A DNA stretch of 64,000 bases from Candidatus Zixiibacteriota bacterium (GTDB lineage: Bacteria > RBG-13-66-14 > B26-G2 > WVWN01): assembly GCA_011773985.1 (NCBI GenBank), contig WVWN01000001.1, forward strand, positions 74,984 to 138,983. Reading direction: 5' to 3'. This document shows, one piece after another, positions 47,783 to 57,154 of this stretch; position 1 is the first letter of the stretch, and each line of letters starts with the position of its first letter. Position numbers and translations under genes: made by a program. The notes beneath the pieces were generated by a model. The model searched no databases, was not told the DNA's origin, and saw nothing but the letters and a program-made list of their open reading frames with translations.

Positions 47783-48277
47783 TCACTCCTCGCGGTAGGG
47801 CACGATGACGACTTTTTCTCCCCGCCTTACGTCCGCGACGTGCGCCCGGACGAACGGCACCTCGTACGTCCCTTCGCCGCCCTCGATTACGAGGACGTCG
47901 TGCGTTCCGGCGCTATATGTTTCGACGACGGCGCCCACCGCCTCCCCCGACGTCGTTTCCACCGCCAACCCTATCAGCTCAAACTCGTAGAAGACGTCGG
48001 CCGGCGTCTCCGGCACCGCCTCGCGCGCGACCGCCACCGACCATCCGCGGCGTTCTTCGGCCGCGCCGCGGTCGTTTATGCACGTAAACTTCGCGACGGC
48101 GTCCCGCCCTTTTCGCCGCCACGTCTCTATCGCGGTCGCCGTTTGGCAGTTCGGCCCGAGCAGGACGACTCCCAGCCCGGGCCCCGGCGCGAAGACCCCT
48201 TCGGTGAAATCGTTTACGACGACCTCGCCTTTAAGGCCGTGGGGTCGGCGGATCCGGCCTATCGCGACGACGCCCAC
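47783..48277 (-). CDS. rimM: Ribosome maturation factor RimM
   Basis: 164 aa; [18 protein letters not shown]. Confidence 0.93.
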   Translation of the reverse strand: MGVVAIGRIRRPHGLKGEVVVNDFTEGVFAPGPGLGVVLLGPNCQTATAIETWRRKGRDAVAKFTCINDRGAAEERRGWSVAVAREAVPETPADVFYEFELIGLAVETTSGEAVGAVVETYSAGTHDVLVIEGGEGTYEVPFVRAHVADVRRGEKVVIVPYREE

Positions 48278-48283
48278 CGGGCG

Positions 48284-48514
48284 TTACTCTAGTATCTCGA
48301 GCGCCGCGCGCTTGTTCTGCTTCATCGCCGCGGCGTTCAATATGGTCCTGAGTGCCCGGGCCGTCCGGCCTTTCTTCCCGATTATCCGGCCGATGTCTTC
48401 GCGGTCGACGGATACCTCAATGATGGTCGTCTTCTCTCCCGCGACCTCGTTGACTACTACCGATTCCGGCTTTTCGACCAAATTTTTCGTGATGTATTCG
48501 ATCAGGTCTCTCAC
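48284..48514 (-). CDS. khpA: KH-domain RNA-binding protein
   Basis: 76 aa; VDREDIGRIIGKKGRTARALRTIL. Confidence 0.92.
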   Translation of the reverse strand: MRDLIEYITKNLVEKPESVVVNEVAGEKTTIIEVSVDREDIGRIIGKKGRTARALRTILNAAAMKQNKRAALEILE

Positions 48515-48622
48515 CTCGGCACCTCCTGCGCCTCGAGCTCAGGTTTGGGGTATAGGCTCAAAATCGGAAACTTGAATAAAAACTAAACGAAACCGGTCTC
48601 GTATTCAGCCCGCGTCGAATAT

Positions 48623-48907
48623 TTAATCGGCCATCTTGCCGGTCGTTTTCCGTTCCGCGAACTTCTTAATTATGCCCGCTTTCGATAGTAGGCGCTTCGC
48701 CGTCTCGGAAGGCGTCGCGCCCACCGAAAGCCAATATAGAGCTCGTTCCTCGTTTACCTCGGAGACCGCCGGGTCCGCCGTAGGGTCGTAGTACCCGAGC
48801 GTCTCAATGAATCGGCCTTCCCGTTTGGCGCGGCCGTCGGTCACGACCAAGCGGTAGCGCGGCGCGTTTTTGGCGCCCGTGCGCCGGAGTCTGATGCGAA
48901 CCGCCAA
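48623..48907 (-). CDS. rpsP: 30S ribosomal protein S16
   Basis: 94 aa; VRIRLRRTGAKNAPRYRLVVTDGRAKREGRFIETLGYYDP. Confidence 0.96.
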   Translation of the reverse strand: MAVRIRLRRTGAKNAPRYRLVVTDGRAKREGRFIETLGYYDPTADPAVSEVNEERALYWLSVGATPSETAKRLLSKAGIIKKFAERKTTGKMAD

Positions 48908-48943
48908 AAGGTTCCACCTCCGAGCCGCGTTCCGCCGCGGCTC

Positions 48944-49615
48944 CTAAGGGTTCAGCGCTAGGCGTAGTTCCGCTATGGCCTTTGCCGGGTCCGGCGCGCC
49001 GAACACGGCGCTCCCGGCGACGATCACGTCCGCGCCCGCGGCCGCCACGCGCTTAATATTATCATTTTTTACGCCGCCGTCAACCTCAATCAATACCTCG
49101 CGGCCGGCGCGGTCGGCCATCGCCCGGGCCCGCGCGATCTTGGCGAGGCCGCTTTCTATGAACGCCTGGCCGCCGAATCCCGGGTTGACCGTCATTATCA
49201 ATATAAAGTCGGCCAGGTCCAACACGTCTTCCAGCGCCGAGAGGGGCGTCGCCGGGTTGAGCGCGGCGCCGGCCTTCTTTCCCGCCGCGCGGATCTGCTG
49301 CAACACGCGGTGGAGGTGCGGCGTCGCCTCGGCGTGCGCCGTTATGACGTCCGCGCCCGCGGCGGCGAAGTCGTCGACGCAACGTTCCGGCCGGGCGACT
49401 ATCAGGTGCGCGATCATAACGAGGTCGCCCGCCTCGCCCCGCAGGTCCGCCGCCATCTTCGGGCCGAAGGTTATGTTGGGGACGAACTCGCCGTCCATCA
49501 CGTCGAGGTGCAGGTATTTCAGGCCCGCGTCGCGGACGAGCCGCGTTGCCTCGGCCATCTGGCCGAAGTCCGCCGATAACAGCGAAGGCGCGAGTTCCGC
49601 TTTTCTTTTGGCCAT
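48944..49615 (-). CDS. rpe: Ribulose-phosphate 3-epimerase
   Basis: 223 aa; APSLLSADFGQM, LHLDVMDGEFVPNITFGP, MTVNPGFGGQAFI, EVDGGV. Confidence 0.95.
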   Translation of the reverse strand: MAKRKAELAPSLLSADFGQMAEATRLVRDAGLKYLHLDVMDGEFVPNITFGPKMAADLRGEAGDLVMIAHLIVARPERCVDDFAAAGADVITAHAEATPHLHRVLQQIRAAGKKAGAALNPATPLSALEDVLDLADFILIMTVNPGFGGQAFIESGLAKIARARAMADRAGREVLIEVDGGVKNDNIKRVAAAGADVIVAGSAVFGAPDPAKAIAELRLALNP

Positions 49616-49619
49616 ACCT

Positions 49620-50393
49620 TTAAGGCGCGGGCGGCCCGCTCGAGATGACGAGGTCCACCGCCTCGCCCCTCTTCACCTGCTCGCCGATGTCGGGCGACTG
49701 GCGGATTATCCGTCCCGCCGGCACCGCCGTCGACGGCTCGGTCGTGATGCTGCCGACGGCGAGCTCGTATCCCTTCAGCGCTTTGGCGGCGTCGTCCACC
49801 GTCAGGCCGACGAGGTTGACGGGCATCAGTATCGTAACCTCTTCCGAACCCAGGCTCACGAGCAAGTTCACCTTGGTGCCGCGGTTGACCTTCTCGCGCG
49901 CCTTCGGCGTCTGGTCGATGACGTGGTCCTTGGGTACGGTGTCGTCGTGTACGTCCGTGACCTCGCCGACGTTAAGGCCTATGCGCGTGAGGACCAGTTC
50001 CGTCTGTCTGAGCGTCCGGCCTACGACGTTGGGAACGTGGACCTCGGCTAGGCCCGCGCTCACGCGGACCTTGACGGTGCGCCCCTTGCGGACCTTGATG
50101 CCCGGCTCCGGCTCCTGCTCGACGACGAAGCCCTCGGGCAGCGACGAGTCTTTGGCGACGCCGATCTCCTTTATTACCAGGCCGGCGTCGGCGAGCATCA
50201 TCTCGGCCTCGTCTACGTTGTGGCCGATTACCTCGGGCACCGCGACCTCCTCGCCGCCCGCGACGAAGAGGCGCCCGAAGCCCACGACGAGGATGAGGTA
50301 CCCCAACAGTATCGCGACGAGCGCCGCGACCACGAGGCGCGCGAAGCGAAGGAACTCCTTGACCAGGTCGACGCGTCCGAATTTCAGCTGCAT
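49620..50393 (-). CDS. Membrane-anchored protein with three PASTA repeats and no kinase domain
   Basis: N-terminal TM then three PASTA units (VPEVIGHNVDEAEMML..., VPNVVGRTLRQTELVL..., MPVNLVGLTVDDAAKAL...); start trimmed to 50393. Confidence 0.85.
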   Translation of the reverse strand: MQLKFGRVDLVKEFLRFARLVVAALVAILLGYLILVVGFGRLFVAGGEEVAVPEVIGHNVDEAEMMLADAGLVIKEIGVAKDSSLPEGFVVEQEPEPGIKVRKGRTVKVRVSAGLAEVHVPNVVGRTLRQTELVLTRIGLNVGEVTDVHDDTVPKDHVIDQTPKAREKVNRGTKVNLLVSLGSEEVTILMPVNLVGLTVDDAAKALKGYELAVGSITTEPSTAVPAGRIIRQSPDIGEQVKRGEAVDLVISSGPPAP

Positions 50394-50493
50394 AAGTAAA
50401 GCGCCCCGCGGCTCGAGCGCAGCAAGTTGCATTTTTTAACATAAAAAAGTTACTAAAGCAAGTTTAAAAGGCTTTCGGACCTTTCTCGCCGTT

Positions 50494-50519
50494 AAAAAAA
50501 GCCGCCCCGGAGGGCGACT
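50494..50519 (-). terminator. Rho-independent terminator after hpt
   Basis: Minus strand GTCGCCC-tccg-GGGCGGC followed by T7. Confidence 0.8.
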
Positions 50520-50537
50520 TTATCGTTGGCGCGGCTT

Positions 50538-51083
50538 TTATTCCTCCCGCTCGAGCTCTTTAAGCGTCACGATCTCCGGCAGGTTTCGGTACCGGCCGGC
50601 GTAGTCGAGGCCGTAGCCGACGGCGAAGACGTCACCCACCTCAAAGCATACGTAGCGCAGCGGCACCTCGACGCGTTGTTTCGCCGGTTTATATAAGAGC
50701 GCGCAGACGTCGACGCGTCGCGGGTCGCGTATGCGCAGGTGGTCGACGAGGAAGGCCGTCGTCAGGCCGGTATCCACGATGTCTTCGACCACCAGGACGT
50801 CGCGCCCTTTCACGTTCACGCCCACGTCTTTGGTCAGCACGACTTCCTCGGTGGTCTCCGTGCCCTCGCCGTAGCTTATTATCTCCGCGAAGTCGACGGC
50901 CATCGGTAGGTCGACGGCGCGGATGAGGTCCGCGGCGAAAACGAACGCCCCCTTAAGCACGGCTACTACGACGAGGTCTTTGCCGGCGAAGTCCGCTTTT
51001 ATCTGGCGCCCCACCTCGGCGACCCTTTCCGCCAATATGTCGCGGTCGTAGAGAACCCTATCCACGTTCCCTTTGTAGTCCAT
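50538..51083 (-). CDS. hpt: Hypoxanthine phosphoribosyltransferase
   Basis: 181 aa; VVAVLKGAFVFAADLIRAV, DVLVVEDIVDTGLTTAFL. Confidence 0.94.
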   Translation of the reverse strand: MDYKGNVDRVLYDRDILAERVAEVGRQIKADFAGKDLVVVAVLKGAFVFAADLIRAVDLPMAVDFAEIISYGEGTETTEEVVLTKDVGVNVKGRDVLVVEDIVDTGLTTAFLVDHLRIRDPRRVDVCALLYKPAKQRVEVPLRYVCFEVGDVFAVGYGLDYAGRYRNLPEIVTLKELEREE

Positions 51084-52497
51084 GGTCCGTCCTTTCCCGG
51101 CGCGCGGCGTCCTCCGGCACCCCCGGCCTGAGGCACCGCAGGTGGACCGACCGGGCGCCGGGCGATGCCGCGGCGCCCTCGGCTAGCGCGAGCGCCGGTA
51201 CCCATAGAATATTTAAGCCCTCGCAAATTACGGGCCAGCGTCGCCGTTCGCCCGCCGGCACCTTGGCGTCGACAAATATGTCTTGTAGTTTCTTCCTGCC
51301 GTCGAGGCCGGCGGGCCGCACGCGGTCGCCCTTGCGCCACGCGCGGACCTCGAGCCGCGTCGCGGCGAATCGCTCGTCGAGCCAAACCTCGGCCAGGCCC
51401 CGGCCGCGCAGTACGTCGGGCGCCCGCGCCACCGTCGCCGTTATCTCGACGCCCGCGGGTGCAACGAGCGTCCGCCCCGGAACCGCGACTTCGGCCGACC
51501 AGTCCCGGAGTGCCGGCTCGGGCCTCGTAAGCTTGAAATATACGCCGTCGGCCTCGCGCCGCGCCGTAACGCCCGCCGGCAGGCAGACGGTCCGGCCTTC
51601 CCGAAGCGAAAGCACGTCTTCTACGTGTCGGCGCTCCAGCCCCCGCGTCGAGCCGACGAGGCCGCGGTACAGTTGCCTTACGGCGCGGCCGCGGAGGGCG
51701 TCGGGCAAAGCGGCCGGGAACGACGCCGCCAGTCGGACCTCGTCGCGGCCCGAGTCTATAACGAGGCGCGACATGAGGACGGCGGTTCGTCGCTCGAGCG
51801 CGGCCGCTTCGGCTCGAGCCCCGGCCGCGAGCGACGCGAAGGACGCGCGTACGCCCGGCATGCGCGCCTCAAGCGCCGGCAATACCTCGAGCCGGAACCA
51901 GTTTCGTAAAAAAGTGGGGTCGCGGTTCGTCGGGTCTTCGCGCCAGGGCGCGCCCAGCTCGTCAAGGTAAGTTAGAATCTCGGCCCGGCTTCGCGCCAGC
52001 AGCGGCCTGACGAAGATGTCCGCGGCGGGGGGCATCGCCGCGAGGCCCAGCGTTCCGGCGCCCCGCGTGAGGTTCAGAAGGACCGTCTCCGCTTGGTCGT
52101 CGAGCGTGTGGCCCAGCGCGACGGCGTCGGCGCCGAACGTCCTTGCGGCCCGCCTGAGAAACGAGCGCCGGGCGAGGCGGGCGCCTTCTTCGGGCGAACG
52201 GCCCGCGCAGCTCGGAAGCGAGCGCACTTCCACGCGCGCGTCGAAGAAGGGTAGGCCCAGCGACGCGACCTGCCGCCGTACGAATGCGGCGTCGTCGGCG
52301 CTTTCCGGTCGGAGGGCGTGGTCGAGGTGGGCGACGGCGAGGCGCCACCGCTCGCCGCCTGCCAGCGCGTGCAGGCAGCGGAGTAGCGCCGTCGAGTCGG
52401 CGCCGCCCGAAGCCGCGACAAGGATCGAAACGCCGGGGGGCAGTATTCCTTCCCGGCGGCACCAGGCCCAAACCCTCTCTTCGAAGTCGTTACGCAT
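51058..52497 (-). CDS. tilS: tRNA(Ile)-lysidine synthase
   Basis: 479 aa; ILVAASGGADSTALLRCL PP-loop, LGHTLDDQAETVLLNL; C-terminal substrate-binding region. Confidence 0.93.
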   Translation of the reverse strand: MRNDFEERVWAWCRREGILPPGVSILVAASGGADSTALLRCLHALAGGERWRLAVAHLDHALRPESADDAAFVRRQVASLGLPFFDARVEVRSLPSCAGRSPEEGARLARRSFLRRAARTFGADAVALGHTLDDQAETVLLNLTRGAGTLGLAAMPPAADIFVRPLLARSRAEILTYLDELGAPWREDPTNRDPTFLRNWFRLEVLPALEARMPGVRASFASLAAGARAEAAALERRTAVLMSRLVIDSGRDEVRLAASFPAALPDALRGRAVRQLYRGLVGSTRGLERRHVEDVLSLREGRTVCLPAGVTARREADGVYFKLTRPEPALRDWSAEVAVPGRTLVAPAGVEITATVARAPDVLRGRGLAEVWLDERFAATRLEVRAWRKGDRVRPAGLDGRKKLQDIFVDAKVPAGERRRWPVICEGLNILWVPALALAEGAAASPGARSVHLRCLRPGVPEDAARRERTDHGLQRERG

Positions 52498-54066
52498 CTA
52501 CTTGGGCGTCATAACCGCGACCGGCAGTACCAATTCCGGCAGCGAGACGCCGCCGTGATAGAACCCTCCTTCGAAACGCCGGTGGTACTCGCGCAGGTGA
52601 TAGGAGAAGACGAGGTGCCGGCTGCCCTGCGCGAGCACGTAGGTCTTGGCCAGGTAGTCGGCGGGGAGGCCGAAGTTCTCGGGGTGTCGAATCAAGTAGG
52701 CGCCTTCGCCTTCGGGGCGGAGGTCCCGCCCCAGCCAATAGCGCGGCGTCTTCGTGGCCTCCTTATCCGCGTAAACGACCGCGGGCGTATCCGTCAGCGT
52801 CGAGCCGTGGTCCGAGGTGACGACCGCTACCGCCTCTTTGTCCTCGGCGATTTTCTGCAGGAGCTGCTCGAGCGGCGAGCCGAGGTACCACGTTAGCGCG
52901 AGGCGTGGCAGTGCCTCCGCCGACGAGGCGAGCGCGCCCAAGGCGCCGCCGCGGCCCGATTCGTGCGTCACGGTGTCGATGAAATTGAATACGAAAGCCG
53001 TCAGCGGGCGCGGCGAAAGCGTCTCGACGATTTTCCGGGCCTTTCTCTCCTGTTTGCGGTTCGCGAATTTGTAGTACCGTATTTTTCTGGCTTTGGGGGC
53101 GTGGCGCGCGGCGTGGTCGGCGAGGAATTGTTCCTCGTAGCGGTTCAGCGATTCACCCAGGGCCGCCTCTTCCTGGAAGGCGTCCTTGTAACGGCCTGCA
53201 ATCTCGGCGGGCGGCTTCCCGGCGAAGAGCGCGTTCCGGGCGTAGATGGTGGAGGAGGGCAACGCGCCGCAATATAGAGACCGTTCGATGCGGTAAAGGC
53301 CGGCGACGCGCTCCTCGAGCAGCAACCACTGGTCGAGGCGAAGGCAGTCTACGACGACGAAATAAACGCGGCGACCCGCCTCGACGTGGGGAAAGACGAA
53401 TTCGTCCAGTACGTCCCACGAGAGGTGCGGACGGTCCGCGCCGCCCGATACCCAAGAGGGGTACCGCTCGCATAGGTAGGCCGCGAAGGTCCGGTCGGCC
53501 TCCGCCACCAGTTCGTTTTGTAAGGGCTCGAGCGCCGCCAAATTCAAATCGGCGATCTCGCGCCGCGCGCGGCACATGTCCAAGTAAAGGTCGGCCCAGT
53601 CGGCGAACGTGGCCGCCGGGTCGTTTATGACTTGCTGCGCCCGGTTGTAGTATTCTCCCCACGAGCCGACGAAACGGCCGCGCCGCAGGCGCTCGAGGTC
53701 CAGCACTTTTTTTAGGGAAGACAGGATCTGGTGGGGGCTCACCGGCTTCACTAAAAAGTCGTCGATCTCGCCGAAGTACGCGTCATCCATCAACGTCTCT
53801 TCCGTCGATTTCGTGACCATGATTACGGGCAGCGACGCGTCCACGGCCTTGAGCGCATGTAACGCCTCTATGCCGTCCATCCCCACCATTATCTCGTCGA
53901 GAAGGACCGCGTCGAAGGGTCGCTCCTTTACGAGCGCTACCGCGTCCGGGCCGTTGGTTACCGTCGTCACGCGGTAGCCGCGGTTCTCCAGAAATTGAAT
54001 CTGCGACTTCAACAGGTCTATCTCGTCGTCGACCCAGAGGATTTCCGGACGTCGTTCTTCGGGCAT
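52498..54066 (-). CDS. Response regulator fused to PglZ domain (PorX-like)
   Basis: 522 aa; receiver ILWVDDEIDLLKS, DAVLLDEIMVGMDG, VMVTKSTEE; PglZ-type VVVDCLRLDQW and VTSDHGSTL. Confidence 0.88.
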   Translation of the reverse strand: MPEERRPEILWVDDEIDLLKSQIQFLENRGYRVTTVTNGPDAVALVKERPFDAVLLDEIMVGMDGIEALHALKAVDASLPVIMVTKSTEETLMDDAYFGEIDDFLVKPVSPHQILSSLKKVLDLERLRRGRFVGSWGEYYNRAQQVINDPAATFADWADLYLDMCRARREIADLNLAALEPLQNELVAEADRTFAAYLCERYPSWVSGGADRPHLSWDVLDEFVFPHVEAGRRVYFVVVDCLRLDQWLLLEERVAGLYRIERSLYCGALPSSTIYARNALFAGKPPAEIAGRYKDAFQEEAALGESLNRYEEQFLADHAARHAPKARKIRYYKFANRKQERKARKIVETLSPRPLTAFVFNFIDTVTHESGRGGALGALASSAEALPRLALTWYLGSPLEQLLQKIAEDKEAVAVVTSDHGSTLTDTPAVVYADKEATKTPRYWLGRDLRPEGEGAYLIRHPENFGLPADYLAKTYVLAQGSRHLVFSYHLREYHRRFEGGFYHGGVSLPELVLPVAVMTPK

Positions 54067-54070
54067 AACT

Positions 54071-55843
54071 TTATTTACCCTCGGGGCCTTCGTCTTTGAG
54101 CGTCAGGCCGAGTTCGTCGAGCTGTTCGCGCGCCACCGGCGCCGGCGAGCCGTCCATCGGCGAAGACGCCCGCAGCGTCTTCGGGAACGCGATGACGTCG
54201 CGGATGGACCGTTCGCCGCGCATCACCATGACCCAGCGGTCGAGGCCCGGCGCGATGCCGGCGTGGGGCGGCGTGCCGTACTCCAGCGCGCGCAGAAAGA
54301 AGCCGAAGCGGGCCTCTATTTCCTCGTCGGAATAACCGAAGGCCTTGAATACCCGCCGCTGCAGCGCGGCGTCGTGAATGCGGACGCTCCCCGAGCCGAG
54401 CTCCACGCCGTTCACCGTAACGTCGTAGGCGCGCGACGTCACGTCGAAGGGCGCCGCCTCGAGCTTATCCGCGTCCTCGAGGCGCGGCGACGTGAACGGG
54501 TGGTGGGAGGGCACCGGCTCGCCCGTCGCCGGGTCCCGCTCGAAGAGGGGAAAGTCCGTGACCCATAAAAAATTAAAACCTTTCTCCTTTTTAATATCTA
54601 ATACGTCGGCAACTTTCAATCGGGCCGTTCCCAGCACGTTGGCCGCGTGGCCGAATTCCCCCGCGCAGACTAAGATGCCGTCACCCTCTTCGCCTTTCGT
54701 ATATTTTAATAATTGTTTACCGAATCCTCCCGGGAAATGTTTCAGAGCCGGACCCTTTATTTCGCCGTTACCCCCGACTGTAAACGACATTACCCCCGGG
54801 AATTTTTCCGCGGTTACCGCTTGCTCGACGTCGCCTAGTTGTTTACGGGTGAGTCCCCCGGGTACCTTTAAAGCGAAAGCCGCGCCCTCCGCGTACTTAT
54901 GCCCGCGTTCTAAGAATTTGCTGTTTTTAAATAATTCCGTTACGTCTGCGAACTCGAGGCCGAAGCGCGTATCCGGCTTGTCGCGGCCGTAGCGCGACAT
55001 CGCCTCGCGCCACGTGAGGCGGGGCCACGGGACCTCGAGCTCGACGCCGATGCCCTCTCGAAACGACGCGGCGAAGACGCCCTCCGTGACGTCGAAGACG
55101 TCCTCCTCTTCGGCGAAGGACATCTCCAGGTCGAGCTGGGTGAACTCCGGCTGGCGGTCGGCGCGCTGGTCCTCGTCGCGGAAGCAGCGCGCTATCTGGA
55201 AGTAGCGGTCCACCCCCGCGGCCATCAGAAGCTGTTTGTACATCTGCGGCGACTGCGGCAGCGCGTAGAAGCGGCCGCGGTGCAGCCGGCTCGGGACGAG
55301 GTAGTCGCGCGCGCCCTCCGGCGTCGACCTCATTAGATTAGGCGTTTCGATCTCTACGAAGCCTCGAGCCGAGAGGTATTCGCGGATGGCCTTGACCGCC
55401 CGGTGGCGAACGGCGAGGTTGCGCTGCATATGCGGCCGCCTCAGGTCGAGGTAGCGGTACTCCAGGCGGAGGTCTTCGTGGACTTCCAGTTCTTCCTCGG
55501 CTAGGTTGAAGGGGGGCGTCTTGGCTCGAGCTAAGACCTCGAGCTTGCGGACGTGGAGCTCGACGGCGCCCGTCGGGACGTCGTCTCGGCGCTGCTCCTC
55601 GGGCCGGAGGCGGACCTCGCCGGCGACGCGGACGACGTCCTCGCCTTTGAGTTTGGAAGCCGCCTCGTGCAGCTCCTTGTCTACCGCCGGGTCGACGACG
55701 AGCTGCGTGAAGCCGTAGCGGTCGCGGAGGTCGACGAAGAGAACGCCGCCCAGGTCGCGGCTCTTCCAAACCCAGCCGCAAAGCGTCGCCTCGGCGCCCA
55801 CGTTACGCTCGTTCAGTTCGCCGCAGGTGTGGGTGCGTAGCAT
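54071..55843 (-). CDS. aspS: Aspartyl-tRNA synthetase (bacterial type with GAD domain)
   Basis: 590 aa; TCGELNERNVGAEATLCGWVWKSRDLGGVLFVDLRDRYG, FRDEDQRADRQPEFTQLDLEMSF, GIAPGLDRWVMVM. Confidence 0.97.
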   Translation of the reverse strand: MLRTHTCGELNERNVGAEATLCGWVWKSRDLGGVLFVDLRDRYGFTQLVVDPAVDKELHEAASKLKGEDVVRVAGEVRLRPEEQRRDDVPTGAVELHVRKLEVLARAKTPPFNLAEEELEVHEDLRLEYRYLDLRRPHMQRNLAVRHRAVKAIREYLSARGFVEIETPNLMRSTPEGARDYLVPSRLHRGRFYALPQSPQMYKQLLMAAGVDRYFQIARCFRDEDQRADRQPEFTQLDLEMSFAEEEDVFDVTEGVFAASFREGIGVELEVPWPRLTWREAMSRYGRDKPDTRFGLEFADVTELFKNSKFLERGHKYAEGAAFALKVPGGLTRKQLGDVEQAVTAEKFPGVMSFTVGGNGEIKGPALKHFPGGFGKQLLKYTKGEEGDGILVCAGEFGHAANVLGTARLKVADVLDIKKEKGFNFLWVTDFPLFERDPATGEPVPSHHPFTSPRLEDADKLEAAPFDVTSRAYDVTVNGVELGSGSVRIHDAALQRRVFKAFGYSDEEIEARFGFFLRALEYGTPPHAGIAPGLDRWVMVMRGERSIRDVIAFPKTLRASSPMDGSPAPVAREQLDELGLTLKDEGPEGK

Positions 55844-55861
55844 ATTTTATCCGTTTCCAAG

Positions 55862-55890
55862 ATTATACCCCAAACGACCGCCGCGGTAAA
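55862..55890 (-). promoter_or_regulatory. Putative aspS promoter
   Basis: Minus strand TTTACC-17 nt-TATAAT upstream of 55843. Confidence 0.5.
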
Positions 55891-55897
55891 GGTTAAT

Positions 55898-55928
55898 AAA
55901 ACAAACCGCCCGATTTACTGGGCGGTCT
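55898..55928 (-). terminator. Terminator downstream of the coiled-coil lipoprotein gene
   Basis: Minus strand ACCGCCC-agtaaatc-GGGCGGT followed by TTGTTTT. Confidence 0.65.
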
Positions 55929-56018
55929 TCGGCCTATGAAACGGGTCCGGCCGTCGGTTTCCCACTGGCGGCAACGGCGGTCTGAGCCGCCCTTATGTAA
56001 CTTCGGCCGCGCGCGGGA

Positions 56019-56363
56019 TTACAGGTCGCGGTTCGTGATGTCCTCGGCGATCTCCTTCAAGCGCTCGCCCTTTACCTGCAATTCTTTCTCGATCTCTTCC
56101 ATGCGCCGTTGCTTCTCGGCCTCGCTCATCGTGCGGTCCATCGCGATCTTCGCGGTTTCCTTCGTCAACTCTTCGATTTCTTTGTTAAGCTGCTGAATCT
56201 CCTTTTCGTGTTCCTTGGCGGCGTGGGCGTCCGGTATGCCCGAATGCTTCATCCCGGGGACGACGTCGAGGTCGGCCTTCTCGGCGCACCCGCGACAGCC
56301 GGCGGCCCCGAGCGTTACTGCCAAAGCCGTCAGGACGCTTAGGATAATTATTGCGTACCTCAA
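56019..56363 (-). CDS. Small coiled-coil lipoprotein
   Basis: 114 aa; lipobox-like LGAAGC and charged heptad-like Glu/Lys-rich C-terminus. Confidence 0.65.
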   Translation of the reverse strand: MRYAIIILSVLTALAVTLGAAGCRGCAEKADLDVVPGMKHSGIPDAHAAKEHEKEIQQLNKEIEELTKETAKIAMDRTMSEAEKQRRMEEIEKELQVKGERLKEIAEDITNRDL

Positions 56364-56389
56364 TTCGGTCCTCCTATGGTGGCGTTAGT

Positions 56390-57154
56390 TTACGCGCCCA
56401 AGTCGTTTTCTCGGGCGCAGAGCCTTTGATAAATTATGGCCGCGAGGGGGACGAGGTTTTTCGTGTCCGCGGCGTTGTAGCGGAGCAGGAGCTCGAGCGC
56501 GCCGCGCCGGCCGCGGCAGTGGGCCTGCCAGAGTTTTACGGCGTCGTAGCCGTCGAGGCCGTCGACGTCGCCGTCGCGCGCGATGCCGAATTTTTTCTCG
56601 ACCTTCTTCAGGCCCCCCGTGACGCCGAGCCTTTTGGCCGCGAAGCAGATGTCGTAGTGGGGGAGCTCGAGTTGCAGGTACGAGAACTCGCGTTTGAGGA
56701 AGGGTACGTCGAAGTTTGCGCCGAAGAACGTAACGAGGAGTTTGACGCCCTCCAGCGCGGCGTCAATCGCGTCGCCGGAGAGGTCGCGGCCTGCGACGAG
56801 TTGGCTAAGGCCCCGCCCCGGCCTGTACACGCCGACGACCGTCGTCTCGTCGTACGGCGGCGCCTGGCCGGTGGTCTCGATATCCAAGCAGGCGACGTCG
56901 TCGCAGAAGGCGTCGAAAAGCCGCCAGTGCTCACTGCGCGGAAGTTTCTCGCGAAAGAATCTCTCGTTCCGCCGCTCGAGGGCCGTACGCCATCGCGCGA
57001 GCTCTTCCGTCCAGAGCTCGTTACGCCGCGCCGACGTAAATTTAACGCCGCCCCGCGCGAGGAAGTCGTCCCAGCTCGAGATCCCCTCGCGCCGGATGCG
57101 CCGCTCCGTATACGGGCCGACGCCGTTCAGAATGCGAAACGTCCGCCTTATCAA
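56390..57154 (-). CDS. YprB-like ribonuclease H-fold exonuclease
   Basis: DEDD-type motifs ACLDIETTG, FFGANFDVPFLK, YNAADTKNLV; likely TTG start at 57154 overlapping VanZ-like stop. Confidence 0.85.
   Translation of the reverse strand: MIRRTFRILNGVGPYTERRIRREGISSWDDFLARGGVKFTSARRNELWTEELARWRTALERRNERFFREKLPRSEHWRLFDAFCDDVACLDIETTGQAPPYDETTVVGVYRPGRGLSQLVAGRDLSGDAIDAALEGVKLLVTFFGANFDVPFLKREFSYLQLELPHYDICFAAKRLGVTGGLKKVEKKFGIARDGDVDGLDGYDAVKLWQAHCRGRRGALELLLRYNAADTKNLVPLAAIIYQRLCARENDLGA

Noticed and set aside
45968-48907. SPOUT methyltransferase gene between rplS and trmD as a novelty
   Set aside because: The rpsP-khpA-rimM-trmD-SPOUT-rplS order is familiar in several bacterial phyla, so ordinary.
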